From assembly GCA_035560555.1 (NCBI GenBank), contig DATMZF010000064.1:1-47551 (forward strand): a stretch of DNA of 47,551 nt, given 5' to 3'. The position numbers were made by a program, and so were the translations under genes. Positions 31,725 to 40,755 of the stretch are shown piece by piece (positions within the stretch are counted from its first letter, which is position 1; the number at the start of each line of letters is the position of its first letter). Source of the DNA: UBA11090 sp035560555 (GTDB lineage: Bacteria > Spirochaetota > Spirochaetia > Treponematales > Rectinemataceae). The notes below the pieces were generated by a model. It did not search any database. It saw only the letters and a program-made list of their open reading frames with translations, and was not told the DNA's origin.

Positions 31725-33482
31725 TCACTCCCTTTCATTCGCGGCCGCGAGAGGTCTCGCGCCGGTCTTCCAGCACAGAAGCTGACAATCGATCGCCATG
31801 ATCAGTTTTTCCAATTGACCGGAGAGCCGATTGCGCTGCCTGACGAGATCCGTCCTGGCAAAGAGAATCACATCGCCATCTCGGCCATTTTTTATCTGCT
31901 CAACGGCTTTGCAAAGCCAGGGGAAAGGTTTCACGAATACCGCGCGATCGTGGCCATAGGGGCCGCCATATGAATACATCAGCCGCACCAATTCCCCAGC
32001 GATTGACTTCAATATCGGATCCGTCTCCTCGCGCTCGAAGCGAGGTGAGGAGAAAAGCGACGCTAGTCCTTTTTCAAGGCACGTCAATTTATCGAATACC
32101 GGCGCAAAAACAAGATTGTCGCCTATATCGCCCTCAAGTTTCCTTAAAACCGTCCGCATCATGGCGACGAATCCAGGGATGTCCACCGGGAGATGGCGGC
32201 AATTGAGTATGCGGCTAATCATCTCCGCGTTCATCAGCGCGTCTCGAAGCGTTATGCCCAAATCCATCTTATCGAGGCTGTCCTGGTCTGTATGCCACCA
32301 AACGCCGCCGCTCGGGCAGAGGAAATCGCAGTTTTCCGGAAGCGGTTCGTACTTCAGCATTATCGTGATGGGAATCCCGACGCCCCAGAAAGACTGATCA
32401 GCCCCTCGGATCATGGGAATGAAGGGCTTCGCCGGAAAACCGGTGTAGCGGGCGATGAGATCCCCCGTAAACGCCGCCCCTTCCATCAACGTCGTGCGCG
32501 CCCTCACCTGATCGGCGTTTTTGCAGCCAGCGAGGTCGATGTTGACGTGAGCCACACAATTCTTGGACAGCTCTTCCCAATGATGATCGCAATACCATGT
32601 CGACCCGGCGAAGCGTCCATCGGAATGACCGGACCACCAGCAGAACACTATGCTCCTGTCGAGCTTATCCCTAAACTCTTGAAATACTCGCGCGAACTCT
32701 ATCAGAATAGCGTCGCTTACGGCGTTGTCGGTGATTCCCTCGTACCAGGAATCATAATGCGCCGACACGAGCACGAATTTTTCGCTCTTCCCGCGTATGG
32801 TGGCAACCGGCATGGAGCTTCGCTTTATTGAATTATCCATTTCGATAGTCAGGGAAGCTTGTTTTTTCCCCTTTGTCGCGGCCGAAAGCAAGACATCGCC
32901 GATCGCGTTGTTGACGGCGACGTAGGGAATATAGGGAAACTCAGCGACATCGGCCAAACCCGGCGTGCCCCAAACCGTACCGATGCTCGCGTGGTGGATC
33001 ACTTCTTCCTTGGAGCTTTGCGCGAGGATGACGGCCAGGGCATGGGCGTCATGAGCCTGCTTCGCGAAGCTTGCCTCGCCATTATAGGTCAGTATCATTT
33101 TCCCATTGACGGCGGCGCGCCATTCGGCTTTTTCCCTCTCGGAAGACCGCGACAGGTCGAATTCCGGGCAATAGCAAAGCTCACCGCGGAGATCCCTCGC
33201 TTCTCCGCTGTAAACCGCCGCGATGGCGTGGAGGACTTGTCCATCCATCTCAATGGAGGCGCTTTTAGGCAGGCTCAAGTACGCGTCGTACCAGAGTCTG
33301 CGCGTTTCGATTCCGGATTCTTCCATTTTACCGATTATGTAATCGACGGCGGCTTCGGCCGCGGGGGTCCCGGTGTATCTATGAAGCGCGTTGAAATGTT
33401 GGACCGACCGAGTAATATGAGTGAGCGATAAGCGCTGTTTGATCCACTGGAAAAGGACGTCTGCGTCTACCGAAGTAGCCAT
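31725..33482 (-). CDS. M28-family-like peptidase with altered catalytic motif
   Basis: This 585-residue protein resembles M28 zinc aminopeptidases: VSAHYDSWYEGITDNA supplies H242, D244 and D252, and HVNIDLAG (D316) follows. The usual Glu-Glu motif (WxxEExGLxGS) instead reads WWSGHSDGRFAGSTWY, so the general-base glutamate and its metal-binding neighbour are replaced by H286-S287-D288. It could be an unusual peptidase subtype or a peptide-binding protein. Residues about 80-230 form an inserted PA-like domain. No signal peptide is evident. The start at 33482 has GGAG upstream; the frame to 33584 crosses the regulatory palindrome and is not supported. It heads the peptide transporter operon. Confidence 0.8.
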   Translation of the reverse strand: MATSVDADVLFQWIKQRLSLTHITRSVQHFNALHRYTGTPAAEAAVDYIIGKMEESGIETRRLWYDAYLSLPKSASIEMDGQVLHAIAAVYSGEARDLRGELCYCPEFDLSRSSEREKAEWRAAVNGKMILTYNGEASFAKQAHDAHALAVILAQSSKEEVIHHASIGTVWGTPGLADVAEFPYIPYVAVNNAIGDVLLSAATKGKKQASLTIEMDNSIKRSSMPVATIRGKSEKFVLVSAHYDSWYEGITDNAVSDAILIEFARVFQEFRDKLDRSIVFCWWSGHSDGRFAGSTWYCDHHWEELSKNCVAHVNIDLAGCKNADQVRARTTLMEGAAFTGDLIARYTGFPAKPFIPMIRGADQSFWGVGIPITIMLKYEPLPENCDFLCPSGGVWWHTDQDSLDKMDLGITLRDALMNAEMISRILNCRHLPVDIPGFVAMMRTVLRKLEGDIGDNLVFAPVFDKLTCLEKGLASLFSSPRFEREETDPILKSIAGELVRLMYSYGGPYGHDRAVFVKPFPWLCKAVEQIKNGRDGDVILFARTDLVRQRNRLSGQLEKLIMAIDCQLLCWKTGARPLAAANERE

Positions 33483-33533
33483 GAAACACTCCAATGTTCG
33501 AAGTTTGCCAAATATGGGATGGACTAAGGTAGT

Positions 33534-33539
33534 AGTATA
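33534..33539 (-). promoter_or_regulatory. -10 box of the peptidase/peptide-transporter operon
   Basis: TATACT on the minus strand lies 52 nt before the ATG at 33482. The -35 region is poor (TTGCCG at only 15 bp), as expected for an activator-dependent promoter. The palindrome at 33577-33592 is centred about 56-62 bp upstream of the likely start, close to the class I position of Crp-type activators. Confidence 0.45.
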
Positions 33540-33576
33540 CGCGCATGAACGATCCGGCAAATATCGTCGGCTGCAA

Positions 33577-33592
33577 TGTAGCAATTGTTACA
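33577..33592. promoter_or_regulatory. Crp/Fnr-type palindrome upstream of the peptidase operon
   Basis: TGTAGCAATTGTTACA is a near-perfect dyad. The same 16 bases, reverse-complemented, occur at 35986-36001 before the M20 peptidase gene. It lies between that operon and the divergent Crp/Fnr-type regulator gene, so the regulator encoded at 33741 is the likely ligand. Confidence 0.75.
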
Positions 33593-33635
33593 GGAACGCC
33601 TTAAAATATTCACTAAAAAGGAATTAGCATGTGGT

Positions 33636-33664
33636 TTGACTTAATGGCGCAAGTAAAATACAAT
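33636..33664 (+). promoter_or_regulatory. sigma-70 promoter of the Crp/Fnr-type regulator gene
   Basis: TTGACT (33636-33641), a 17-bp spacer and TACAAT (33659-33664) give a predicted start near 33671 and a 70-nt leader. The palindrome at 33577-33592 lies further upstream and could allow autoregulation. Confidence 0.65.
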
Positions 33665-33740
33665 TAATACGTCTTTTTTCGGCCGATAAAGAGCATCGCT
33701 AAACGACATCAAATCTGCGCCATATTCGGAGGTATCCTCT

Positions 33741-34433
33741 GTGGCTATGAAAAGCACAGTCCTCGTGGATTTTCCAAGCTCCGTCAATCCAGAGGTTAAT
33801 GAGCTGATAGTCCGCAACGCCAGAAGCATTATACTGCCGGCGAAGAAAGTATTCGTCCAGCCGGGCGATCTGGTCGACTCGATTTATTACATCCACGCGG
33901 GCAGAACGCGACACTATATGATCAACAGCGACGGAATCGAGAAGATTTCCTATATATTGAACAATGGATGGTTTTTACGGGAGGGGGTATTCGTAAAGCC
34001 CAACGAAAAAGTCATCGCGGAGCGATACTCGATAACCGAAATACCGACAGTGCTCTATAGCATCAGCAACAATTGCTACAACAAGCTGCTTCATTATCCG
34101 GAATTCTCGAACGAGCTTCTGCGAAGCAGCACGAGAAAGAATGATTTGTTACGCCGGGAGTTGGAGAGCATAGTTTTTGATACGGCGAAGGATCGACTCC
34201 TCAAGCTCCTGGCTTCATCCGCGAAACTGAAAGAAATAATCGACATGTATTGGCACCGGTTGAGGATTTCATACAGCCACCAGGATATCGCCGCCATATT
34301 GGGCGTGAACAGGGTCACCGTGAGCCGAATAATTTCTACGTCGATCAAGAACGGCGAGCTGAGGACCGTTAACGCTACCATCCAAATACACACCGACGTG
34401 ATCGCTCGCATGCTTTTGGATGAAAAGGGCTAG
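33741..34433 (+). CDS. Crp/Fnr family transcriptional regulator
   Basis: This 230-residue protein has an N-terminal cyclic-nucleotide-binding-like beta domain (about 25-120; VFVQPGDLVDSIYYIHAGRT), a dimer helix and a C-terminal winged helix with SHQDIAAILGVNRVTVSRII near 185-205 as the recognition region. The domain lacks a clear cAMP phosphate-binding cassette and the Fnr cysteine cluster, so the effector is unknown. The start is GTG, with GGAGG eight bases upstream. It is divergent from the peptidase-transporter operon and convergent with the M20 gene; both have the shared palindrome upstream. Confidence 0.88.
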   Translation: MAMKSTVLVDFPSSVNPEVNELIVRNARSIILPAKKVFVQPGDLVDSIYYIHAGRTRHYMINSDGIEKISYILNNGWFLREGVFVKPNEKVIAERYSITEIPTVLYSISNNCYNKLLHYPEFSNELLRSSTRKNDLLRRELESIVFDTAKDRLLKLLASSAKLKEIIDMYWHRLRISYSHQDIAAILGVNRVTVSRIISTSIKNGELRTVNATIQIHTDVIARMLLDEKG

Positions 34434-34451
34434 CTTCCACCAGGCCGCCCC

Positions 34452-35852
34452 TCAGACATCGTATGAACAAAGCAGCGCGGCCACGTGCTTTACCGCTTCC
34501 ACATAATCCAGAAGCTTGAGATTCTCGTCGGGGGCATGATGGTTCGATCCAGTATTCCCGGGACCGAAGCCTACGACGGGAATCTCCGGCCACGCGTTCC
34601 TGATCGCGATCGCGGGCCCTCCCCCAAGCTGCGTGAGTTCGATGACCATGGGTTCCTTGTATACTTTTGCCGCCGCCTCGCACACCCTCTCGCGGAAAGG
34701 GATATCGACGGGAGTCCTAACCGGGCGATTGGCGCCGCCGGCCTGCGCTACCTCGATATCGGGAAAGCCATGCTTGTCCAAATGTCTGCGTAAAAGCGAG
34801 CCCAATTCCGAAGGATCCTGATCCGCTACCAGATAAAAGCTTATGCGGGCGTAGGCCTTGCAAGGGACTATGCCTCGCACGCCGTTGTGGACTTCCCCGG
34901 ATTCCAAACCGCAGATAGACAGCGAAGGCTCAAGATAAACGCGTTTTTTTAGCTCTTCGCCTGTCGCGTTCAGCAGATAGCTCTTTATCCCCAATTTCTC
35001 TTTCTGGACCCCTTCCTCGTAGGGGAACTGCCTGAGGATTTCAAAATCGCTCTCCGTTGGGGGAATCACTCGATCATAAAATCCATCCACGCGTATTTTC
35101 TCATCCACACCCTTCAGACTCGCCAAGGCCCAGACAAGGCGCCACGATGCGCTGGGGATCGTCGCCCCCATACGGCTGTGCGTATCGCTCTTTGCCGTGG
35201 TGACGCGGAGGTCAAAAGCGCAGCTGCCTCGGACGCCGAATCGCGCCCAAGGATGACCGCCCTCATCCTTGCGTCCATTTTCCCACACGCAGACATCGGC
35301 CTCGGTGAGGGAACGGAATTCTTCCGGATTCTCTTCGGCGAAACGGAACATGGAGGGACTCGATGTTTCTTCGTCGCCTTCTATCAGGAACTTGACTGTC
35401 GCCGGCAAGGTTCCGCGAACGGCAAGGATGGCTTGGACAGCGTGGAGCCGCGAGAACAAGCCGCCTTTATTGTCTGAAATGCCTCGAGCGTAAATCTTTC
35501 CGTCGACGACTTCCGCCCGAAAGGGATCCCCGGTCTTCCAAAGCTCCTTCCTTCCCTCCTCAACGACATCGTAATGGTTGTAAAATAAAACTCTGTCGTT
35601 CGTCGTTCCGCTTCGCTCGGACGTGAGCAGGGCATTGCCTCCCCCCACTTCATGTCGCGAACAGCGCAGCCCAATCATCGTCATTTTTTTCTCAATACAC
35701 CGACGGGTCGCTTCCAAACCTTCGACATCTCCCGCCACGCTTCGAAAGCGACATACCTTCTTCAAATCATCTATCATTTCATCGGAATGCGCGTCGATAT
35801 AGTCAAAAATCTCATTCAAGCCTTCGACGCCCATAGTGCCAGCTTTATTCAT
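34452..35852 (-). CDS. M20 family metallopeptidase
   Basis: This 467-residue protein is an M20 dipeptidase or deacylase with all site residues: H93 and D95 in NHYDVV, D127 in GISDNKG, E161 and E162 in GDEETSS, and a final metal histidine in GSNHHAPDE. The insert at about 200-310 is the usual dimerisation domain. The start at 35852 has CAGGAG eight bases upstream. It probably hydrolyses dipeptides or N-acyl amino acids brought in by the peptide transporter. A palindrome identical to that of the transporter operon lies about 135 nt upstream of the start, so the two units should be co-regulated. Confidence 0.9.
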   Translation of the reverse strand: MNKAGTMGVEGLNEIFDYIDAHSDEMIDDLKKVCRFRSVAGDVEGLEATRRCIEKKMTMIGLRCSRHEVGGGNALLTSERSGTTNDRVLFYNHYDVVEEGRKELWKTGDPFRAEVVDGKIYARGISDNKGGLFSRLHAVQAILAVRGTLPATVKFLIEGDEETSSPSMFRFAEENPEEFRSLTEADVCVWENGRKDEGGHPWARFGVRGSCAFDLRVTTAKSDTHSRMGATIPSASWRLVWALASLKGVDEKIRVDGFYDRVIPPTESDFEILRQFPYEEGVQKEKLGIKSYLLNATGEELKKRVYLEPSLSICGLESGEVHNGVRGIVPCKAYARISFYLVADQDPSELGSLLRRHLDKHGFPDIEVAQAGGANRPVRTPVDIPFRERVCEAAAKVYKEPMVIELTQLGGGPAIAIRNAWPEIPVVGFGPGNTGSNHHAPDENLKLLDYVEAVKHVAALLCSYDV

Positions 35853-35985
35853 AGCGATGCTCCTGCTCGAAACAATGCGGCATATGCCGCGACGAGATTT
35901 TCCGTAAGAAAACAAAGCGCTCTCGCGAAACCTGGTTTTGTGAGTGTATCAATAGTAGGAGAATTGTATATATCGCGCGCTGCTA

Positions 35986-36001
35986 TGTAACAATTGCTAC
36001 A
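35986..36001. promoter_or_regulatory. Crp/Fnr-type palindrome upstream of the M20 peptidase gene
   Basis: TGTAACAATTGCTACA is the exact reverse complement of the site at 33577-33592. Possible minus-strand -10 boxes (TACAAT at 35968-35963 or TACTAT at 35957-35952) place its centre about 37-49 bp upstream of the start, near a class II activator position. Confidence 0.75.
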
Positions 36002-36115
36002 AAAGCTCCCCAAGCGTCGCCGTTGAAAATAATTAACCATTGAGGCTCTGACAGTCTCATGCTAGCGCGGAGAAAATTATCTCTCGCCTCAGTTCCAGAA
36101 CCCATGACGCAATAG

Positions 36116-36121
36116 TATATT
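36116..36121 (+). promoter_or_regulatory. -10 box suggesting a leaderless transcript
   Basis: TATATT ends seven bases before the ATG at 36128, with a weak TTCCAG 17 bp upstream. Transcription would begin at or next to the start codon. This agrees with the lack of any ribosome-binding site before that ATG. Confidence 0.4.
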
Positions 36122-36127
36122 TTCCGC

Positions 36128-37279
36128 ATGACCGAGAAGACAGAATCCGAAGTAAAAGCGGAACGTTCACCGCAGCCAGCCAGGGCAGAAACCAATAGCG
36201 ACAGAATGTCCAACGGGAAGATGCTGAAGAACGTCTTTCTCGCCGTTGTCGCCGGACTATTTATCAATATTCTCATCGGCTTTTTTGTCAACTTCGACAA
36301 ACTATTCGGAGCTTTCAAGGAGGTGTCTGCCATAATGGTGATCGCTCCATTCGCCTTCATGCTATTAATCTTCATCATCGATTCGCTGAGGTACATGCTC
36401 GTATTCCGGAAGTTCAATATCCATCTGTCATTCCGAGATTCGCTGTACAACAACATCATTGGCTATTTTTTCTGCAACATCACGCCGGGTTCCGTGGGAG
36501 GGCTTCCTTTTCAGGCTTTGCACTTCTCGAAGCTGGGACTGGACCCTGTCATCTCCTCCAACGTCACCTTTTCCCGTCTCATTGAGTCCAATCTCGTTCA
36601 GTTGCTCATCGTGGCATTGTTCTTCGACAAAGGCATCGCCATGATGTCGGTGAATGGGGATGGCTCATACCTCCTTATCGCCGGCATGATCGCCACAATC
36701 GCCCTTACCATCCTGTTCATGCTCGGCTTCCTGAATCCACAGCTTCTTGGCTTGATCGCGCTTAAGCTCGAAAATTCCTGGCTTGGAAAGCTCATCGTCA
36801 GAATCACCCGGAAACCACAATGGGCGGAAAGCATTTCAAAATGGAGCCACGACTTGGGATATGGTTTTAAAGTGCTGTGGAAACACAACACAGGTACAAT
36901 GGCTTTGGATATCCTTCTGTATATGGTAGATCAGATTTTATCGGCCATGGGGCTCTACATTCCTTTGATAATTCTCACAAGATCCGCTGTTCCCTTCCCA
37001 GAGTTCCTGCTTTCAAACATTCTCTGCGCCCTCATCTCGCTGTTCATTCCCACGCCCGGGGCTTCGGGCAGCGTCGAAGCCACCCATCTTCTTGTCCTGG
37101 GCGCGCTCACGGGAAAACCTGCGGCCACCCTCAGCGCCATTCTCATTTGGCGTTTTGGCGCCTATTATCTTCATCTTATCCTGGGGGGACTGGTCTACTT
37201 TTTGATTCCCACCAAAAAGAATATCTACTTCAAACGCGATGACGGTTCCATAGGAAGACAGCGACGGACCAATAGTTAA
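36128..37279 (+). CDS. lysylphosphatidylglycerol synthase TM-region (flippase-like) protein
   Basis: This 383-residue membrane protein belongs to the LPG_synthase_TM/UPF0104 group (YbhN, AglD-like). A charged N-terminal tail of about 35 residues precedes seven or eight hydrophobic segments. GYFFCNITPGSVGGLPFQALHF and LISLFIPTPGASGSVEATH are the conserved P-G-x-x-G motifs of the family. No synthase catalytic domain is attached, so it may move or help insert a lipid or glycan across the inner membrane. It has no ribosome site and converges with the P-type ATPase gene 17 nt further on. Confidence 0.85.
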   Translation: MTEKTESEVKAERSPQPARAETNSDRMSNGKMLKNVFLAVVAGLFINILIGFFVNFDKLFGAFKEVSAIMVIAPFAFMLLIFIIDSLRYMLVFRKFNIHLSFRDSLYNNIIGYFFCNITPGSVGGLPFQALHFSKLGLDPVISSNVTFSRLIESNLVQLLIVALFFDKGIAMMSVNGDGSYLLIAGMIATIALTILFMLGFLNPQLLGLIALKLENSWLGKLIVRITRKPQWAESISKWSHDLGYGFKVLWKHNTGTMALDILLYMVDQILSAMGLYIPLIILTRSAVPFPEFLLSNILCALISLFIPTPGASGSVEATHLLVLGALTGKPAATLSAILIWRFGAYYLHLILGGLVYFLIPTKKNIYFKRDDGSIGRQRRTNS

Positions 37280-37296
37280 TACGGGCCGTTCCGTTT

Positions 37297-40200
37297 CTAT
37301 CGCGCCTCCCTATATCGCACGATCAATTTTCGCAGTTCCTCGGCGCCGAGCATGATGACAGGGAAGGTCGCGAGCAAACCCCAATCGCTCAAGGCCAGCG
37401 GAGCAAGGCCGAAGATCGACTGCAGGAAGGGAATATACACAAGGCTTAGAATGAGGCAGATTTCCACGGCGACGCCGAGGATGACCAGTCGGTTCCTGAA
37501 AAAACCGACACGGAACACCGATTGGTGGGTGGTTCTACAGCAGAACACGTTCCCGACCTGACAGGCGACGATGCCGGCCAAGGTCATGGTTGTGGCGTGG
37601 ATATAGATGAAGCCGCTTGAGGCCATAGGGGTTCCCGGGACCCAGCCATGTCTCAGATATGCCCAGAAGAAAGCGGCCAGCGAAAGCGCGATTTCCATTC
37701 CGCCCTGCCAGAGATAGGCTCGCAACAATACCCAGGGGTTGACGAGGTGCTCGCGGGGCCCGCGGGGCGGCCTGCTCATGATACCTGGCTCGGGGGCCTC
37801 GACACCCAGGCCAAGCGCCGGCACCAGATCGGTTCCGAGGTCGATGGCCAGAATCTGCATGACCGTCAGGGGGAGCGGGATCCCGAGCAGGACGAATACA
37901 ATGAAGGGAGCGAGTTCTGGCATGTTGCTTGCCAGGACGTAGGTTGAGAAACGGCGGATATTGGCATAGACGGCGCGTCCTTCCTCCACCGCCGCCACGA
38001 TGCTCGCGAAATTGCCGTCCAGCACGATCATGCTGGAGGCCTCCTTCGCTACATCATTGACATCGCGGCCCATGGCGATGCCTATATCGGCTTTCTTGAG
38101 CGCGGCGGCGTCGTTCACGCCATCCCCGGTGACCGCGACGACCTGCTTGAGGTCCTTCAGGCAGGAAACCACGCGCATTTTCTGGGCCGGATCGGTTCGG
38201 GCGAAAATGATGGGACCGGGTTTGGCCAATCGTTTCCTCAATGCGGCGTCGTCCAGCCTCTCGAGCTCCTGCCCCGAGATGAGGCAATCTTCCGGCCTGT
38301 CGTCGGGACCGATCATGCCGATGCGGCGGCCAATGGCCAAGGCAGTCAACCCATAGTCGCCAGTGACCATGATGATGCGGATGCCGGCGTTCCTGCAGCC
38401 CGTGATGGCGGCGGGAACCTCCGGCCGAGGCGGGTCCTCCATGCCGGTCAGGCCAAGGAAGCAGAGACCGCTTTCGGCGTTGTCCTGCGTGAGCGTGACG
38501 GCTTCTGAGTTTTGCGCGCCCAATGCTCCTTGCCCTTCTTCGGCACCGATGTCTTTTTGGGCGAACGCGAGGGTGCGGAGTCCTTCCCCCGCCAGGCTAT
38601 CCACGCCGCGCTTGATCCGCTCGCGGTCGGCCTCGACCAGGGGGCGGACTTGGCCGCCCTCCAGGATCGCGGTGCAGCAGGCCAGGAGTTCGAGCGGCGA
38701 TCCTTTCACGCACACGAAAGCACGACCGTCCGCGCTGCGGTTGAAGGTGGACATCCGCTTGCGCACCGATTCGAAGGGAAACGCGCTCTGACGCGGATAA
38801 GAGGCTTGGATGGCGCTCCACTCCATACCGACGTGATCGGCCAGATCGAGAAGCGCCCCTTCGGTCGGGTCTCCCAGCCCAGGGCGGGCGTTGTTGCAGA
38901 GCACCGCGACCCGTATCAAGTCCTCCAGGCCTGGCGAGGCTCGCAGCGTTCCCGCGCTGACTTCGCCCTTGGATGCGTCCTGAAAATTAAAGGCGCCTGA
39001 TGACGCCGAGGCGCCTGATGAGAGCTTCAGCCCGGGCGCCGTCGTCGCAGAAATCTTGAGATCCCAGCCATCCGCGATGAGGCGAGTAACACTGATATGG
39101 TTCGTGGTGAGCGTACCGGTCTTGTCGGTGCAGATCACCGTGGTGCTTCCGAGTGTCTCGACCGAGGGCAGGTTTTTCACGAGGACCTGGCGATGGGCCA
39201 TGCGCTGAACGCCCATGGCGAGAGCCAGGGACATGGTGGGGAGCAGGCCTTCGGGAATATTGGCGACGGTTATGCCTATGGTGAAGATGAAAGCGCTCAA
39301 AACGGAAAGGCCGCCCAACTTCGTCCCCAGGAAAAAGAAAAGGATGCCGATACCGATGGATAGGACGGTCAGGATGTTGACCAACCCCTTGATTTCCTTC
39401 TGGAGAGGGCTCGTCTCCGCCTTGACCGACTGGGTCAGGCCGGCGATGTGGCCTATCTCCGTCCCCATGGCGGTGCCGACGACGATGGCCGTGCCGCTGC
39501 CGGCCGCCACCGAGGTCCCGGCGAAGACCATGTTGGGCAGCTCCGTCCATAGAAACCAGGTGTCTCCGCTGTTTGGAAGGGGGGCGGCCATCTTGTAAAT
39601 TGGGCGAGACTCGCCCGTGAGCATCGAGTTGTTGACCTGGAGACCGTCGGCTTCGATCACGCGGGCGTCGACCGGTATCCGGTCGCCCTCTTCCAGAAAG
39701 ATGACGTCGCCGTAAACAAGATCCGCGGCGGGTATGCGGACTTTGTCACCGTCGCGCAGAACCAGGCTGTCCCTGGGTATGAGGCGCTGCAATGCTTCCA
39801 CGGCTTTTTCCGCCTTACTCTCCTGCCAGAAAGCGAAGACGGCATTGACGATGATGACGATGAAAATAGCCCAGCCAAGCTGGGGCATATCCACGCCGGG
39901 TATAAAGCAGAGCCCTCCCGCGACCCAGAGAAGAATGGCGAATACGGAGATGAAATTGCGCACCAGCTTGACGATGGCCGGTTCGCCCTTCGTCGCCTTA
40001 AGGAGGTTGGGACCGGTTATGGCTCGCCGCCTCGCCGCTTCCTCGTTGGAAAGCCCTCCGGGTCCGGCGCCGAGTTCGCTGAACACGGCTTCCTTGCCCA
40101 GATTGATGAAGCCGCCCTTCCCGACGGTTTCGATCGAGCTTATCGCTCCGGCGATTTCATCGGGATTTACGCATTCCGTAATGGATGAAAGCAAGTTCGA

Positions 40201-40617
40201 TTGGCCGGCCAGCCATCCCAAGTGAGCGAGAAGCTGGAGATGGGTGTCGCTTTGGCTGGTCGGCGTGAAGAAGACGAAAAGCAGGCGAAGATCCGGGCAG
40301 CCCTCTTTGCCGGAAGAAAGCCCGTCGGGGAGGGCGATGGCAAAGAGAAATGGAGCGCTCAGATCGTCCAGCCTCGCGTGGGGCAAGGCTACGGAGTTAC
40401 CCAGATCGCTCATCTTAAGGGAAGCGCACAACTTTTCGACGATGGCTTCATCCGGAACCCAGTTTGGCTTAACGATGGCGGCTTGACTCGCCTCGCCCTT
40501 CCGGGTTCCATGCGCTTTGACGGAAGGGGCAAAGAGCGCTCGGAACATCTGATGAGGTTCAGGCGCGCCGTGAACAATTCGGCAGTTTTCAGGTAAAAGA
40601 TAATCAGTGACTCGCAT
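37297..40617 (-). CDS. P-type ATPase (P2C, Na,K-ATPase-like) with N-terminal PTS EIIA domain
   Basis: This 1106-residue protein combines two modules. Residues about 1-165 look like a type-2 PTS EIIA domain: SVALPHARLDD with H80 at the phosphorylated position and SDTHLQLLAHLGWLAG later. Residues about 175-1106 are a complete P-type ATPase: TGES at 334-337, PEGLLPT in M4, D498 in DKTGTLT, TGDGVND in the hinge. LASNMPELAPFIVF and IDLGTDLVPALGL closely follow the Na,K-ATPase (P2C) class. It should pump cations, and the EIIA part could link activity to the PTS phosphorylation state. GGAGGAG precedes the ATG. No HPr, EI or other PTS gene is in the window. The transported ion is not certain. Confidence 0.9.
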   Translation of the reverse strand: MRVTDYLLPENCRIVHGAPEPHQMFRALFAPSVKAHGTRKGEASQAAIVKPNWVPDEAIVEKLCASLKMSDLGNSVALPHARLDDLSAPFLFAIALPDGLSSGKEGCPDLRLLFVFFTPTSQSDTHLQLLAHLGWLAGQSNLLSSITECVNPDEIAGAISSIETVGKGGFINLGKEAVFSELGAGPGGLSNEEAARRRAITGPNLLKATKGEPAIVKLVRNFISVFAILLWVAGGLCFIPGVDMPQLGWAIFIVIIVNAVFAFWQESKAEKAVEALQRLIPRDSLVLRDGDKVRIPAADLVYGDVIFLEEGDRIPVDARVIEADGLQVNNSMLTGESRPIYKMAAPLPNSGDTWFLWTELPNMVFAGTSVAAGSGTAIVVGTAMGTEIGHIAGLTQSVKAETSPLQKEIKGLVNILTVLSIGIGILFFFLGTKLGGLSVLSAFIFTIGITVANIPEGLLPTMSLALAMGVQRMAHRQVLVKNLPSVETLGSTTVICTDKTGTLTTNHISVTRLIADGWDLKISATTAPGLKLSSGASASSGAFNFQDASKGEVSAGTLRASPGLEDLIRVAVLCNNARPGLGDPTEGALLDLADHVGMEWSAIQASYPRQSAFPFESVRKRMSTFNRSADGRAFVCVKGSPLELLACCTAILEGGQVRPLVEADRERIKRGVDSLAGEGLRTLAFAQKDIGAEEGQGALGAQNSEAVTLTQDNAESGLCFLGLTGMEDPPRPEVPAAITGCRNAGIRIIMVTGDYGLTALAIGRRIGMIGPDDRPEDCLISGQELERLDDAALRKRLAKPGPIIFARTDPAQKMRVVSCLKDLKQVVAVTGDGVNDAAALKKADIGIAMGRDVNDVAKEASSMIVLDGNFASIVAAVEEGRAVYANIRRFSTYVLASNMPELAPFIVFVLLGIPLPLTVMQILAIDLGTDLVPALGLGVEAPEPGIMSRPPRGPREHLVNPWVLLRAYLWQGGMEIALSLAAFFWAYLRHGWVPGTPMASSGFIYIHATTMTLAGIVACQVGNVFCCRTTHQSVFRVGFFRNRLVILGVAVEICLILSLVYIPFLQSIFGLAPLALSDWGLLATFPVIMLGAEELRKLIVRYREAR

Positions 40618-40732
40618 CGTGGGACTCCTCCGCTTCTCTGAAAAGCTTTAGCCGAGGTTTCTCCAGGGCTATGAAAAGCGGCAATGGACGCTTTGTTTCA
40701 TTTATTCTTAATCAAGGCTGATGCTCTTACGC

Positions 40733-40755
40733 AATACATTGTCCTGCAATGTATT
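40733..40755. promoter_or_regulatory. palindrome upstream of the P-type ATPase gene
   Basis: AATACATTG (40733-40741) and CAATGTATT (40747-40755) form a perfect 9-bp inverted repeat around TCCTG, about 120 nt before the ATG. It overlaps a weak minus-strand promoter-like sequence, which suits an operator. Confidence 0.45.
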
